A stretch of 64,000 nucleotides of DNA, from assembly GCF_000761215.1 (NCBI RefSeq), contig NZ_CP009438.1, positions 5,287,501 through 5,351,500 of the forward strand. Reading direction: 5' to 3'. The notes under the pieces are model-generated. The model was not told the origin of the DNA. It worked only from the letters and a program-made list of their open reading frames with translations, and searched no databases. Below, piece by piece: positions 62,919-64,000 of the stretch. Source of the DNA: Streptomyces glaucescens. GTDB taxonomy: Bacteria > Actinomycetota > Actinomycetes > Streptomycetales > Streptomycetaceae. The number at the start of each line of letters is the position of its first letter. The first letter of the stretch is position 1. The position numbers and the translations under genes are program-made.

Positions 62919-63926
62919 GTGAGTGACAACACCCAGTTCACCCTCGCCCCCGCCACCGGCATCGGCTCGATGCCCGGCGGGGACGCCCGAGAGACCGCCA
63001 AGACCGTCACCGGCTCCTTCGAGGACTTCCCGTACCTCGCCGAGCTCCCCGCCCGCGGCCCCGGCGCGGACATGATCGGCCGTACCGCCGGCATGCTCGT
63101 CGAGGTGTACGCGCGCGTGGAGCCCAGCGGCTGGCGCGTCGGCGACCGCCCGGGCCGGGACACCAGGCGCGCCCGCTCCTGGCTCGTCGAGGACCTGGAC
63201 GCCCTGGAGGAGTTCACCCAGGGGTACGAGGGCCCGCTGAAGGTGCAGGCCGTCGGCCCGTGGACGCTCGCCGCCGCGCTGGAGCTGAAGAACGGCGAGG
63301 CCGCCCTCTCCGACCCCGGCGCCTGCCGCGACCTCACCGCCTCGCTCGCCGAGGGCCTGCGCCTGCACCTGGACGACGTGCGCCGCCGGATTCCCGGCGC
63401 CCGCCTCGTGCTCCAGCTCGACGAGCCGTCCCTGACCGCCGTCCTGAGCGGCCGGGTCAGGACCGCCAGCGGCTACCGCACCCACCGCGCCGTGGACCGC
63501 CAGGTCGTCGAGCAGGGCCTGCGCGAGGTGGTCGGCGTGCACGACGGCGGCCCGGTCGTGGTCCACTCCTGCGCCCCGGAGGTCCCGTTCGCCCTGCTGC
63601 GCCGGGCCGGTGCCGACGGGGTGTCGTTCGACTTCTCACTCCTCACCGAGCGTGACGACGAGGCGATCGGCGAGGCGGCGGAGAGCGGCACCCGGCTGTT
63701 CGCCGGTGTCGTGCCGAGCACGGACGGCCGATTGTCAGACCCTGCCGGTAGCGTCATGGGTGTCAGGACGCTGTGGCGCAGGCTGGGGCTGTCACCGGCG
63801 CTTCTCGCGGAGGCGGTCACGGTCACGCCGACGTGCGGGCTCGCGGGTGCCTCCCCGGACTACGCACGCCGGGCACTCGCCCACTGCGTCCGGGCGGCGA
63901 GATCCCTCGCGGACAACCCAGAGTAA
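62919..63926 (+). CDS. Cobalamin-independent methionine synthase (MetE C-terminal domain) family protein
   Basis: The product is 335 aa, a single MetE-like barrel, far shorter than the 750-aa MetE. Seen: ATGIGSMPGGDARETAKTV, a VLQLDEPSLTAVLSGR motif, a zinc site with VVVHSCAPEVPFALL (His and Cys) and TVTPTCGLAGASPDYARRAL (third Cys). Its methyl donor is unknown; it may be a core methyltransferase. TAGGCT lies 6 nt before the GTG, so it is probably leaderless. An ATG two bases upstream is out of frame and meets a stop at once. Confidence 0.85.
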   Translation: MSDNTQFTLAPATGIGSMPGGDARETAKTVTGSFEDFPYLAELPARGPGADMIGRTAGMLVEVYARVEPSGWRVGDRPGRDTRRARSWLVEDLDALEEFTQGYEGPLKVQAVGPWTLAAALELKNGEAALSDPGACRDLTASLAEGLRLHLDDVRRRIPGARLVLQLDEPSLTAVLSGRVRTASGYRTHRAVDRQVVEQGLREVVGVHDGGPVVVHSCAPEVPFALLRRAGADGVSFDFSLLTERDDEAIGEAAESGTRLFAGVVPSTDGRLSDPAGSVMGVRTLWRRLGLSPALLAEAVTVTPTCGLAGASPDYARRALAHCVRAARSLADNPE

Positions 63927-63941
63927 CGGGAGGACAACACG

Positions 63942-64000
63942 GTGGCCGGCGACAGGCAAGCGGAGAGCACGGTGCCCACCGAGGCACGGGAGAAGCACGC
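63942..64000 (+). CDS. ligA: NAD-dependent DNA ligase, first 19 codons (truncated by window edge)
   Basis: GTG 63942 with GGGAGG nine to fourteen bases upstream opens a frame reading VAGDRQAESTVPTEAREKHA to the end of the window. This matches the start of Streptomyces LigA as I remember it, and ligA follows the MetE-like gene in that genus. Only 59 bases are visible, so this rests partly on context. Confidence 0.6.
   Translation, partial: MAGDRQAESTVPTEAREKH

Overview
The window is very GC-rich with strong third-position GC bias, frequent GTG and TTG starts, start codons directly behind TANNNT boxes, and one rare TTA codon. Together with the gene content and order this points to the core chromosome of a Streptomyces. 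There is no phage, integrase, CRISPR array, rRNA or tRNA. Most of it looks like conserved housekeeping and metabolic sequence with small accessory insertions.

Layout. 1-2073 is the 3' part of a HelD/UvrD-like RNA polymerase-associated helicase. 2048-13557 is the GlgE alpha-glucan module: glgE-treS-mak-glgB as one minus-strand operon, with glgP divergent across a 1 kb intergenic region. 13561-21421 holds a DUF1990 gene, two paralogous secreted M4 metallopeptidases that share an upstream motif, and a secreted multidomain alpha-amylase. 21674-29378 holds a paired (probably heterodimeric) ABC exporter, a secreted sulfatase and the debranching enzyme glgX. 29533-39000 holds twin lipoprotein L,D-transpeptidases, an enoyl-CoA hydratase, a HATPase regulator, a repeat-filled 0.9 kb gap, a GNAT gene facing a frameshifted MerR gene, an EF-hand protein, an orphan ABC ATPase, an F420-reductase-like gene with a sigma-R-type promoter, and a MOSC protein. 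39007-43601 is a gcvT-gcvH-glyA-sdaA operon behind a tandem glycine riboswitch. 43787-46766 holds a P-loop kinase-like gene and two SseB-like genes separated by degenerate repeats. 47096-53516 is an oligopeptide ABC importer operon. 53594-57443 holds a TRIC-type channel, a thioesterase, WYL and TetR regulators and two small membrane proteins. 57506-64000 holds a cysteine desulfurase, a MITE-like element, an apparently orphan TPP riboswitch, an amidase, mnmA, DUF427, LOG and SDR genes, a MetE-like protein and the start of ligA.

How the genes work together. TreS interconverts trehalose and maltose, Mak makes maltose 1-phosphate, GlgE polymerises it and GlgB branches the product. GlgP and GlgX, and outside the cell the amylase, degrade alpha-glucans. 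The glycine operon couples glycine cleavage to serine formation and serine deamination. The cysteine desulfurase and MnmA probably cooperate in tRNA 2-thiolation.

The least expected signals are the apparently geneless TPP riboswitch next to a 189-bp element that ends at the desulfurase stop codon, the only in-frame TTA codon I found (in glgP), the histone-H1-like tail on GlgB, the motif shared by the two protease promoters, the 152-bp and 38-bp tandem repeats, and the broken MerR gene.
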